A DNA stretch of 64,000 nucleotides from Pseudarthrobacter sp. NIBRBAC000502772 (GTDB lineage: Bacteria > Actinomycetota > Actinomycetes > Actinomycetales > Micrococcaceae), in the NCBI RefSeq assembly GCF_006517235.1, contig NZ_CP041188.1:62001-126000 (forward strand). The letters are read 5' to 3'. Below the pieces are notes generated by a model. The model ran no database searches. It saw only the letters and a list, made by a program, of their open reading frames with translations, and was not told the DNA's origin. Made by a program: the position numbers and the translations under genes. Below are positions 20,466 to 28,032 of this stretch, piece by piece; positions within the stretch are counted from its first letter, which is position 1; each line of letters starts with the position of its first letter.

Positions 20466-21932
20466 GTGCCACGGACACTCATAGAGATTGACCGCAGCTC
20501 CAGCGAGCCCCTGTACCGGCAGGTCCGCCGCGTCATCGAGCACGGCATCGCCGTGGGCATCTTCGATTCGCGCCGCAGGCTGCCCAGCTCCCGGGAACTG
20601 GCCGCCGAGCTCAAGGTTGCCCGCAACACCATCAACCTGGCGTACCAGGAACTCCTCACCGAGGGCCTGGTACTCAGCCACGAACGCAGCGGAATCTTCG
20701 TCAACCCGGAAATGCTGGCCGCGGCGGAAGCCGACGTGCCGGCCACGGATTCGATGATCGATTGGTCCTCCCGGATGCGCCGCTACGCGGACGAGGGCGT
20801 CCCGGAGGTGGAAAAGAACGCGGACTGGCACACATATCCGTACCCGTTCGTCGCCGGCCAGGTGGACGTCCACAGCTTCCCCGCCACGGCCTGGATACGG
20901 AGCCTGCGCGAAGCCCTGTATCAGCCCCACCGTTTCGCCAGCCTCCAGGACAGCGTGGGCGCCGACGACCCGATGCTGATCGAGATGATCCGCCGCCAGA
21001 TCCTGCCGGCACGCGGCATCGAGGCCGGTGCGGACGAAATTCTGATCACGGTCGGATCCCAGCAGGGACTGGACCTGCTGGCCAGGACACTGCTGGGCCC
21101 CCACCAGCGCGTGGGTATCGAGAACCCCGGCTATCTGGACGCTCGTCACATCTTCCTGCGCACCGGCGCACAGGTCTACGGGATCGACGTCGACCAGGAC
21201 GGGCTCTGCCTCCCCGGGACCCTCAGCGGCACCGCCTTGCTCTACGTCACCCCCAGCCACCACCACCCCACGAATGTCACGCTGAGCATGGAGCGCCGCC
21301 GTCGCCTGCTCAAGCTTGCCGCCGCGTCGGGAACGGTCCTCATCGAAGACGACTACGACAGCGAGTTCCGGTACGAAGGCAGCCCCAGCCCCGCGCTGAA
21401 GGCCCTGGATTCCACCGGCGACGTGCTGTACCTGGGCACGTTCTCCAAGTTCCTCTCCCCCGGGCTGCGGCTCGGGTTCCTGGTAGGACCCGCAGAACTG
21501 ATCACGGAACTGCGGCGCGTGCGGCGATACCAGGTGCGCCACCCTCCCGGGCACATGCAGCGCGCCCTCGCCCTGATGATCGACAGCGGCGATTACCACC
21601 GCGCCCTGCGCCGTCACCGGCGGCAGCTGAAGACGCGCTGGGAGACGGTCACCGAGATCTCCGCACTGTGCCTCCCCTGGGAGCAGGGCCCGTACCCGCC
21701 CGGTGGCGTCAGCCTCTGGATGGAGGGGCCGGCCCGGCTCGATGCCGTGGAGCTCGTGCGCCGTGCCGAAAAGCGCGGTGTGCTGATCGAGCGCGGGGAC
21801 GTCTTCTTCAGCCAGGAAAATGCGCCGCGGAACTGCTTCCGGATCGGCTTCGGCGCCATTCCCACGCGCTCCATCCCGGAGGGCCTGGCCCGCGTGGGCG
21901 AGGTGGCCACGAAGCTGCTCGCCGAGGGGTAG
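20466..21932 (+). CDS. tauR: MocR-type (GntR-aminotransferase) regulator, TauR-like
   Basis: 488 residues. Residues 10-80 form a GntR winged helix (PLYRQVRRVIEHGIAVG, RLPSSRELAAELKVARNTI). The rest is an aminotransferase-like domain that binds PLP, with the Lys in TFSKFLSPGLRLG (K328) and the Asp in IEDDYDSEFRY. MocR proteins sense an amino compound through PLP. Beside tpa, ald and xsc this is most likely the taurine-responsive activator TauR. The start is GTG at 20466, with GGGAGG six to ten bases upstream. Regulation of GABA or other amino-acid genes is the alternative role for such proteins. Confidence 0.83.
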   Translation: MPRTLIEIDRSSSEPLYRQVRRVIEHGIAVGIFDSRRRLPSSRELAAELKVARNTINLAYQELLTEGLVLSHERSGIFVNPEMLAAAEADVPATDSMIDWSSRMRRYADEGVPEVEKNADWHTYPYPFVAGQVDVHSFPATAWIRSLREALYQPHRFASLQDSVGADDPMLIEMIRRQILPARGIEAGADEILITVGSQQGLDLLARTLLGPHQRVGIENPGYLDARHIFLRTGAQVYGIDVDQDGLCLPGTLSGTALLYVTPSHHHPTNVTLSMERRRRLLKLAAASGTVLIEDDYDSEFRYEGSPSPALKALDSTGDVLYLGTFSKFLSPGLRLGFLVGPAELITELRRVRRYQVRHPPGHMQRALALMIDSGDYHRALRRHRRQLKTRWETVTEISALCLPWEQGPYPPGGVSLWMEGPARLDAVELVRRAEKRGVLIERGDVFFSQENAPRNCFRIGFGAIPTRSIPEGLARVGEVATKLLAEG

Positions 21933-21998
21933 TCCGGTCCCGTGGCGCTGGACCAGGCGCCGGTAACGGTCCGGCCTCTAAGCACCGGCAAAGCCAAA

Positions 21999-22028
21999 GA
22001 CTCCCCGGACCTTTCGGTCCGGGGAGTC
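21999..22028. terminator. bidirectional terminator between tauR and xsc
   Basis: GACTCCCCGGACC (21999-22011) pairs with GGTCCGGGGAGTC (22016-22028), a 13-bp perfect stem with a four-base loop between the convergent tauR and xsc stops. Confidence 0.88.
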
Positions 22029-22056
22029 ATGTGTCAGCTACGACCGGCTGTCCGGT

Positions 22057-23967
22057 CTACACGTAGTCCTTGTACTTCTCGAGCGTGCGGACCGGCTTCG
22101 CGAGGGCATCGCGGCGGAAGGGGTCTCCCAGTTCGCGGGTGCACATAATCTCGATGACCGTGGTCTTGCCCTCTTCCATCTGGGCGGCGAGCGCGCGCTT
22201 GAGCGCGGGGCCCACCTCGTCGAGCTGGTCGACCACGATGCCTTCGGCTCCCATGGTCTGGGCCATGGCGGCGAAGCTCTCGCCGTTGTCGAGTTCTCCG
22301 GCGATGAAGCGGCGGTTGTAGAACTCCACCTGGTTCTTCTTCTCCGCACCCCACTGGCGGTTGCGGAAGACGACGGCGGTAACCGGGATGTCGTGCCGCA
22401 CGGCGGTGAGGACTTCGCCCATGCTCATGGCCCAGGCACCGTCGCCGGCGTAGGCCACGGCGGGACGGTCCATGGCTGCAGCCTTGGCGCCAATCATGGT
22501 CGGCAGGGCGTAGCCGCAGTTGCCGAAGCTCATCGGGGCGAAGAAGCTGCGGGGTTTCTCGAAGCGCAGGTAGCTGTGGGCCACGGAGTTGATGTTGCCG
22601 ATGTCCGTGGAGATCATGACGTTCTCCGGCATCGCCTTCTCCAGCTCGCGGAGCACCTGGCGCGGGGACAGCCAGTTGCCGTCCTCGTTCTTGTGCTCCT
22701 CGAGCATATCGAGGCTGTACTCATCCTTTTCGTGCGTCCACGCGGTGAGTTCCTCTTCCCAGCTTTCCTTCTCCGCCTTGATGGTGGCGGCACGCCCGGC
22801 CTTCGTGGCGTCGCAGGCGAGGGTGAGCTGGTCCAGGCGCTTGCTCAGCTCGAGTGCCACGGCTTTGGCATCGCCGCAGATGCCCACGCTGATCTTCTTG
22901 ACCAGGCCCAGCATGGTGTGGTCGGCGTCGATCTGGATGATCTTCGCTTCGGTGGGCCAGTACGCCTGGCCGTACTGCGGCAGGGTGCCGAACGGGCCCA
23001 GGCGGGTGCCGAGGGCGATCACGACGTCGGCCTGGGAGATGAGCTTCATGCCTGCCTTGGATCCCTGGTAGCCCAGCGGACCGGCCCAGAGCGGGTGGCT
23101 GGCCGGGAAGGAGTCGTTGTGCTGGTAGCTGTTGACCACCGGGGCGCCCAGGCGTTCGGCCAGGGCTTTGCATTCCTCGACGCCGTCGGCCATGACCACA
23201 CCGCCGCCGGAGACAATCACGGGGAACTTGGCCGTGGCGAGCAGGGCTGCTGCCTCGTCCAGGCTCTTGGTACCGCCGGCGCCTCGATCCACGCGGCGCG
23301 GCTGCGGGATCTCGACAGTTATCTCCCCGTAGAAGTAGTCACGCGGGATGTTCAGCTGCGTGGGTCCGTTTTCAGACATGGCGCGGTCGAAGCAGCGGCC
23401 GGTGAATTCGGCCATGCGGGCCGGGTGGGTCACGTGGCCCTGGTATTTCGTGAATTCCTGGAACATGGGCAGCTGCTTGGCCTCCTGGAAGCCGCCGAGG
23501 CCGATGCCCGTGGTGCCGGCTTCCGGCGTCACGATGACCACGGGGCTATGCGCCCAGAATGCCGCGGCGATGCCGGTGACGCAGTTGCTGATGCCCGGTC
23601 CATTCTGGCCGATGACCACGCCGTGGCGTCCGCTGGCACGGGCATAACCGTCAGCCATGTGGGCTGCCCCCTGCTCGTGGACCACCGGAACCAGGCGGAT
23701 GCCTGCGGGGGCGAAGATGTCCATGGCGTCCATAAAGGCTGAACCCATGATGCCGAAAATGTCGGTGACGTCGTTGGCGACCATCGTCTCCACGAAGGCC
23801 TCCGACGGTGTCATTTTCTGCACGCCCTTGGCGACTTCGCGGGCGGCCTTGGCCGGTGCTGCCTGGGCCGGGGCGTCTTTGCCCTGCCCCGCGGATGAGT
23901 CGGTGACGAGCGCTTCTGCCGTGCCGTCGTTGGCAACGGATGAGAGTTCGACGGTGTCTTGGCTCAT
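22057..23967 (-). CDS. xsc: sulfoacetaldehyde acetyltransferase
   Basis: Thiamine diphosphate enzyme that splits sulfoacetaldehyde with phosphate into acetyl phosphate and sulfite, the desulfonation step. Key features: catalytic Glu E98 in VVHEQGAAHMADGYAR, the central nucleotide-like domain, and the ThDP/Mg motif GDGAWAMSMGEV at 508 ending in FRNRQWGAEKKNQVEFY, which is characteristic of Xsc. The 636-residue length includes about 51 extra N-terminal residues, rich in Ala, Lys and acids, before the usual start (MTPSEAF). GGAGGAGGAG precedes the ATG at 23967, favouring the long form. It is divergent from iclR and has inverted repeats in its promoter. Confidence 0.96.
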   Translation of the reverse strand: MSQDTVELSSVANDGTAEALVTDSSAGQGKDAPAQAAPAKAAREVAKGVQKMTPSEAFVETMVANDVTDIFGIMGSAFMDAMDIFAPAGIRLVPVVHEQGAAHMADGYARASGRHGVVIGQNGPGISNCVTGIAAAFWAHSPVVIVTPEAGTTGIGLGGFQEAKQLPMFQEFTKYQGHVTHPARMAEFTGRCFDRAMSENGPTQLNIPRDYFYGEITVEIPQPRRVDRGAGGTKSLDEAAALLATAKFPVIVSGGGVVMADGVEECKALAERLGAPVVNSYQHNDSFPASHPLWAGPLGYQGSKAGMKLISQADVVIALGTRLGPFGTLPQYGQAYWPTEAKIIQIDADHTMLGLVKKISVGICGDAKAVALELSKRLDQLTLACDATKAGRAATIKAEKESWEEELTAWTHEKDEYSLDMLEEHKNEDGNWLSPRQVLRELEKAMPENVMISTDIGNINSVAHSYLRFEKPRSFFAPMSFGNCGYALPTMIGAKAAAMDRPAVAYAGDGAWAMSMGEVLTAVRHDIPVTAVVFRNRQWGAEKKNQVEFYNRRFIAGELDNGESFAAMAQTMGAEGIVVDQLDEVGPALKRALAAQMEEGKTTVIEIMCTRELGDPFRRDALAKPVRTLEKYKDYV

Positions 23968-24020
23968 GATGATTGCTCCTCCTCCAGGATTTCACCTAGA
24001 TACGTTTGACTGTAAAAAAT

Positions 24021-24035
24021 GGAACGTAGCGTTCC
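24021..24035. promoter_or_regulatory. IclR-type operator in xsc/iclR intergenic region
   Basis: GGAACG-TAG-CGTTCC is a perfect inverted repeat 54 bases before xsc. A second, weaker copy, GGAACACTGCGTACG at 24102-24116, matches it at 10 of 15 positions and lies 57 bases before iclR. Their placement on both sides of a divergent promoter suits autoregulation by the IclR protein. Binding is inferred. Confidence 0.6.
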
Positions 24036-24172
24036 TGTTTTGGTGCTGATGCCGAGATTATGGCAAAAGAACAACAACGTCAACGGGTATTTCAATTATT
24101 CGGAACACTGCGTACGATATTCTTGAACCAGGCGCCAATTTCGGTGCGGCTTGATCACGTGGAGGACAAAAG

Positions 24173-25099
24173 ATGGCTGAGATTCACAGGCTGGGCGAGC
24201 CCGCCCTGCAGGCGCCGACGGAGCTGGCCGGGGACACCCCCACCATGCGGCTGTTCTCCCTGCTGGAACTCATCGCCACCAAGGACCAGCTCTTCACCCT
24301 TCAGGGGCTGGTGGAGGAAACCGGCACACCCAAGCCCACGCTGCACCGCATGCTGCATCAGCTGGAAAGCTCCGGCCTTCTGATCCGGGAGAACAATGGC
24401 CGGCACTACGGCACCGGGGTCCGGCTGCGGCGCATGGCGGAGAATCTGCTGATCAATGACATGCACCACGGCGCACGCCACGCGGTGCTGCGGAACCTGG
24501 TCGCGGAACTGGGCGAGAGCTGCAACGTGACGGCGGTGTCCGGCAGCGAAGTGGTCTACCTGGACCGCATCGAAACCTCCGAACCGCTGCGGATCACGCT
24601 CCAACCCGGCTCCCGGGTGCCGGTGCACTGCTCGGCCAGCGGGAAGATGATCCTCTCCCAGCTCAGCCCGGCACAGCGCAGGCGCCTCATTGCCGCCGCG
24701 CCGCTGGAACGCTACACGAACAAGACCGTGACGGACCCCGAGCTGATCGAGGAGGAACTCCAGCGCGTCCGCCGGGACGGCTACGCGATCGACGACGAGG
24801 AATTCCTCCCAGGCATGGTGTGCGTGGCCGTGCTGGTTCCCACAGCGAACACCGTGTCCAACCTTTGCGTCGCCGTCCAGGCGCCGATCATGCGGCTCAC
24901 CCCCGAGAAGGGACTGAAGCTGCTCCCGGCCCTGCAGCGTGCCGCAGCGGCGATCGGTCTGATCGAGGCCGAGGCCGGTTCCGGCACCGAGGAAGGAACC
25001 GCCGACCGCGGCAGCACGACCGGCGGCAGCACTGCCGGGGCGGCCGGGATCGACGCGGGCCGCACTGACGGCCTGGAGGACGAGTTGTGGACGAGCTGA
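24173..25099 (+). CDS. IclR family transcriptional regulator
   Basis: 308 residues: winged helix at about 24-85 (FTLQGLVEETGTPKPTLHRML) and the IclR effector domain at 100-265 (VVYLDRIE, VPVHCSASGKMILS, DDEEFLPGMVCVAVLVP). The C-terminus has an extra Gly/Ala/Thr-rich tail of about 40 residues. It is divergent from xsc, so it probably controls both xsc and its own operon, perhaps in response to a sulfonate or sulfoacetaldehyde. Its last 13 bases overlap the CobS-like gene, so the three genes iclR-cobS-cobT form one unit. Confidence 0.88.
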   Translation: MAEIHRLGEPALQAPTELAGDTPTMRLFSLLELIATKDQLFTLQGLVEETGTPKPTLHRMLHQLESSGLLIRENNGRHYGTGVRLRRMAENLLINDMHHGARHAVLRNLVAELGESCNVTAVSGSEVVYLDRIETSEPLRITLQPGSRVPVHCSASGKMILSQLSPAQRRRLIAAAPLERYTNKTVTDPELIEEELQRVRRDGYAIDDEEFLPGMVCVAVLVPTANTVSNLCVAVQAPIMRLTPEKGLKLLPALQRAAAAIGLIEAEAGSGTEEGTADRGSTTGGSTAGAAGIDAGRTDGLEDELWTS

Positions 25100-26109
25100 G
25101 CCGCCTGATGCCGGACGAGATGGTTTCAGTCCGCGAGGTGTTCAATCTCGATTCGGACCTCAAAGTGGCGGCCTTCCGGGAAGCCGACGAGCATGTCCCC
25201 GAGGTGGACCCCGCCTACCGTTTCAACCACGACGTCACCCTGGCCATCCTGGCCGCCTTCACCAGGAACCGGCGGATGCTGCTCCAGGGCCTGCACGGCA
25301 CAGGCAAGTCCACGCACATCGAGCAGGTGGCCGCGCGGCTGAACTGGCCCTGTGTGCGGGTGAACCTGGACGGCCACATCAGCCGCCTTGACCTGGTGGG
25401 CCGCGACACCGTGGTGTTGAAGGACGGCAAGCAGGTCACCGAGTTCCAGGAAGGGATTGTCCCCTGGGCCATCCAACGGCCGGTTGCCTTGATCCTGGAC
25501 GAGTACGACGCCGGCCGCCCGGACGTGATGTTCGTGATCCAGCGGCTCCTGGAACGCGACGGCAAGCTGACCCTGCTGGACCAGAACCGGGTCCTTGACG
25601 TGCACCCCGGGTTCCGGCTCTTTGCCACGGCCAACACCGTGGGACTGGGAAACCTCAACGGCATGTACCACGGCGTGCAGCGGCTCAACCATGCGCAAAT
25701 CGACCGCTGGAACATCGTCGCCGCCCTGAACCATCCTCCGGCGGAGGACGAGATCGGGATCGTGCTGGCGCGGGTCCCTGAGCTGGACGACGCAGCCGGC
25801 CGGAAACTGGTGGCGTCCATGGTGGCCGTGGCCAAGCTGACGCGGGACGGTTTCCGGGTGGGCGATCTGTCCACCCTGATGTCCCCGCGCACCGTCATCA
25901 CCTGGGCCGAGAACATCGGGATCTTCGGCGATCCCGGCAAGGCGTTCCAGCTGTCCTTCGTCAACAAGTGCGATGAAGCCGAGCAGCCGCTCATTGCCGA
26001 ATTCTTCCAGCGCTGCTTTGACCGGGAGCTGGAAGCGCCACGGACCTCGGGGTACCTGCCCGCCGAGCTGGCGCCAACCCGCGCCTTCGCTGCCGCCGCG
26101 GCCAGCTAA
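25087..26109 (+). CDS. CobS-like AAA+ ATPase
   Basis: 340 residues closely resembling CobS, the AAA+ subunit of aerobic cobaltochelatase. Walker A is GLHGTGKST at 68-76, Walker B LILDEYDAGRPDVM has D138/E139, and sensor 1 is in LFATANTVGLG. The segments HIEQVAARLNWPCVRVNL and VVLKDGKQVTEF are CobS hallmarks. GTG at 25087 is the start, with GGAGG about eight bases upstream; it overlaps the end of iclR. The CobT-like VWA protein follows nine bases downstream. No CobN or other corrin gene is near, so cobalt insertion is not supported here. A MoxR-type remodelling role for a sulfonate enzyme is an inference. Confidence 0.85.
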   Translation: MDELSRLMPDEMVSVREVFNLDSDLKVAAFREADEHVPEVDPAYRFNHDVTLAILAAFTRNRRMLLQGLHGTGKSTHIEQVAARLNWPCVRVNLDGHISRLDLVGRDTVVLKDGKQVTEFQEGIVPWAIQRPVALILDEYDAGRPDVMFVIQRLLERDGKLTLLDQNRVLDVHPGFRLFATANTVGLGNLNGMYHGVQRLNHAQIDRWNIVAALNHPPAEDEIGIVLARVPELDDAAGRKLVASMVAVAKLTRDGFRVGDLSTLMSPRTVITWAENIGIFGDPGKAFQLSFVNKCDEAEQPLIAEFFQRCFDRELEAPRTSGYLPAELAPTRAFAAAAAS

Positions 26110-26118
26110 GGGCCGCCC

Positions 26119-27918
26119 ATGGCCTCCCTGGCGGAACAGACGGAGCAGGCGGAGAGGGAACGGGCGGAGACCGCCTCCCGGCAGCTCGCAGCCACATCGC
26201 TGCGCCGCCGCAAGCAGACCCTTGAACTGTGCGCCGCAGCCATGCGCGGGCTCAGCGGGCAGGGCGGCCTGCACTTCCGCGGCCCCGCGCTGTACCGGGA
26301 GAGCACCCCGGTGGCCATGCCCGCACCCCATGTCCACCCGGGAACGGACGCCGTTACATTGGACGCCTTCCGCGGCGCGGCGGACGGCATGGCGCTGCGG
26401 CTGCAGCACAGCGATGCCGCTCTGCATGCGGAGTTCTGCCCCGCAACGCCGGCACGAATGCTGGTGTTTGAGATGCTCGAACAGTTCCGTACCGAGTCGC
26501 TGGCCGACGGCGCCATGCCGGGGGTCCGGGCCAACCTGAACCGCCGCTTCCAGCAATGGTCCCGGGATTTCGAGGCGTCCACGCTGGCGGACACGGACCT
26601 GGGACTCATCCTCTTCACCGTGGCCCAGGTCTGCCGGGCGAGGATCACCGCGGAGCCGATGTCCCCGGACTTCGAGGACCGGATTGAATCCACCCGGGCC
26701 GAGCTTGCCCCGCACGTCGGCACGCATCTGGCCGCCCTGCGGCTGGAACGGTTCTCCCAGCCGAGCTTCGGCCGCCATGCCCTCGCCATCGCGGAGACCG
26801 TCGCCGCCATCAGCGAGCACCTGGAAGCCCGGGAAGCGCGGCCCTCCCGTTCCGGCGGCCGCGTGCCGCAGTTCCAGCTGCTCTTCGATCAGGACAGCAA
26901 CGACGACGCCGTCCCCACCGCGGGGTATGGGCGCAGCGATGCGCTGGAAGCCGGAGGCGACGGCTACCGAAAGTTCACCACGGCCTATGACCGCGAGCTC
27001 CAAGCCACGGACCTGGTCCGCGCCGAACTGCTGCGCGGTTATCGGCAGCAGCTGGACGACGACATTGCCAGGCAGGGCATCAACGTGCCCCGGCTGGGCC
27101 GTGCCCTGGGCGCGGCGCTGTCCACGGCCGTCCACGACGGCTGGGACGGCGACGCCATTGAGGGCCGGCTCGACGGCAGCAGGATCGCCCGGCTGGTCAC
27201 GGCATCCGGGGACCGCAGGGTGTTCCGGACCGAACGAATCGAACTCCGGACCGACGCCACGGTGACGTTCCTGGTGGACTGCTCCGGTTCCATGAAGGAG
27301 CACAGCGCCGCCGTGGCCGCGCTGGTGGACGTCTACGCGCGCGCCCTGGAACTGGCGGGGGCCCGATGCGAAGTCCTGGGCTTCACCACAGCCGCCTGGA
27401 ACGGCGGCCGTGCCGGGAAGGACTGGATCCGTACCGGTAGGCCCCCGCATCCGGGGCGGCTCAACGAGGTGCGGCACCTGGTCTTCAAGGACGCAGACAC
27501 CCCGTGGCGGCGGGCCCGCCCGGCCATTGCCGGGCTCATGAAGAAGGACCTATTCCGTGAAGGAGTCGACGGCGAGGCGGTGGACTGGGCCTGCGCGAGG
27601 CTCGCCGATGCCGGGAACGGCACGGGGAACTGCGGCACGTCGAGCAACAGCTCCGAACGGCGGATCCTGCTGGTGGTGTCCGACGGGAGCCCGATGGACG
27701 GCGCCACCGCCCTGGCCAACGACGGCCACTACCTGGAACAGCATCTCCGGGATGTGGTGGCGGCGCACGAAGCCGCCGGCAACGCGGAGATCTTCGGACT
27801 CGGCGTGGGGCTGGATCTCTCGCCGTACTACCGCAGGAACATCACACTGGACCTCTCACGCGGAAGCAGTGCCGCCGTCGTCGGGCAGGTCCTGGCCATG
27901 CTTGCCGGACGCCGCTGA
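26119..27918 (+). CDS. CobT-like VWA domain protein
   Basis: 599 residues resembling CobT. The N-terminal half is alpha-helical and acidic-basic mixed. The C-terminal von Willebrand A domain has the MIDAS DCSGS at 387-391, then CEVLGFTTAAWNGG, PGRLNEVRHLVFK, DTPWRRARP, GVDGEAVDWA and VVSDGSPMDGAT, all close to CobT motifs. In cobaltochelatase, CobT joins CobS to form the ATP-driven chaperone for CobN; here CobN is missing. Pairing with the CobS-like gene and position beside xsc suggest a dedicated client in taurine metabolism. A hairpin terminator follows. Confidence 0.83.
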   Translation: MASLAEQTEQAERERAETASRQLAATSLRRRKQTLELCAAAMRGLSGQGGLHFRGPALYRESTPVAMPAPHVHPGTDAVTLDAFRGAADGMALRLQHSDAALHAEFCPATPARMLVFEMLEQFRTESLADGAMPGVRANLNRRFQQWSRDFEASTLADTDLGLILFTVAQVCRARITAEPMSPDFEDRIESTRAELAPHVGTHLAALRLERFSQPSFGRHALAIAETVAAISEHLEAREARPSRSGGRVPQFQLLFDQDSNDDAVPTAGYGRSDALEAGGDGYRKFTTAYDRELQATDLVRAELLRGYRQQLDDDIARQGINVPRLGRALGAALSTAVHDGWDGDAIEGRLDGSRIARLVTASGDRRVFRTERIELRTDATVTFLVDCSGSMKEHSAAVAALVDVYARALELAGARCEVLGFTTAAWNGGRAGKDWIRTGRPPHPGRLNEVRHLVFKDADTPWRRARPAIAGLMKKDLFREGVDGEAVDWACARLADAGNGTGNCGTSSNSSERRILLVVSDGSPMDGATALANDGHYLEQHLRDVVAAHEAAGNAEIFGLGVGLDLSPYYRRNITLDLSRGSSAAVVGQVLAMLAGRR

Positions 27919-27953
27919 CGCTACGCCCGTGCGGCGAAGCCGCTTAACGCAAG

Positions 27954-28003
27954 AGCCCGCCGCGGGGACGTGCCTCCATTGGCACTTCCCCGCGGCGGGC
28001 TTT
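27954..28003. terminator. bidirectional terminator after cobT-like gene
   Basis: AGCCCGCCGCGGGGA (27954-27968) pairs with TCCCCGCGGCGGGCT (27987-28001), with an inner TGCC/GGCA pairing. It lies between the convergent cobT-like and permease genes. Confidence 0.88.
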
Positions 28004-28032
28004 ACGGACCGGACGGACATCCGGCCTGAAGA

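Noticed and set aside
25126..27477. 783-codon open frame antisense to the CobS/CobT-like genes
   Set aside because: High-GC shadow: composition is atypical, it crosses two well-supported genes, and has no recognisable motif.
25087..27918. Cobalamin biosynthesis genes
   Set aside because: Only CobS-like and CobT-like genes are present; no CobN or other corrin gene is nearby and the context is sulfonate catabolism.
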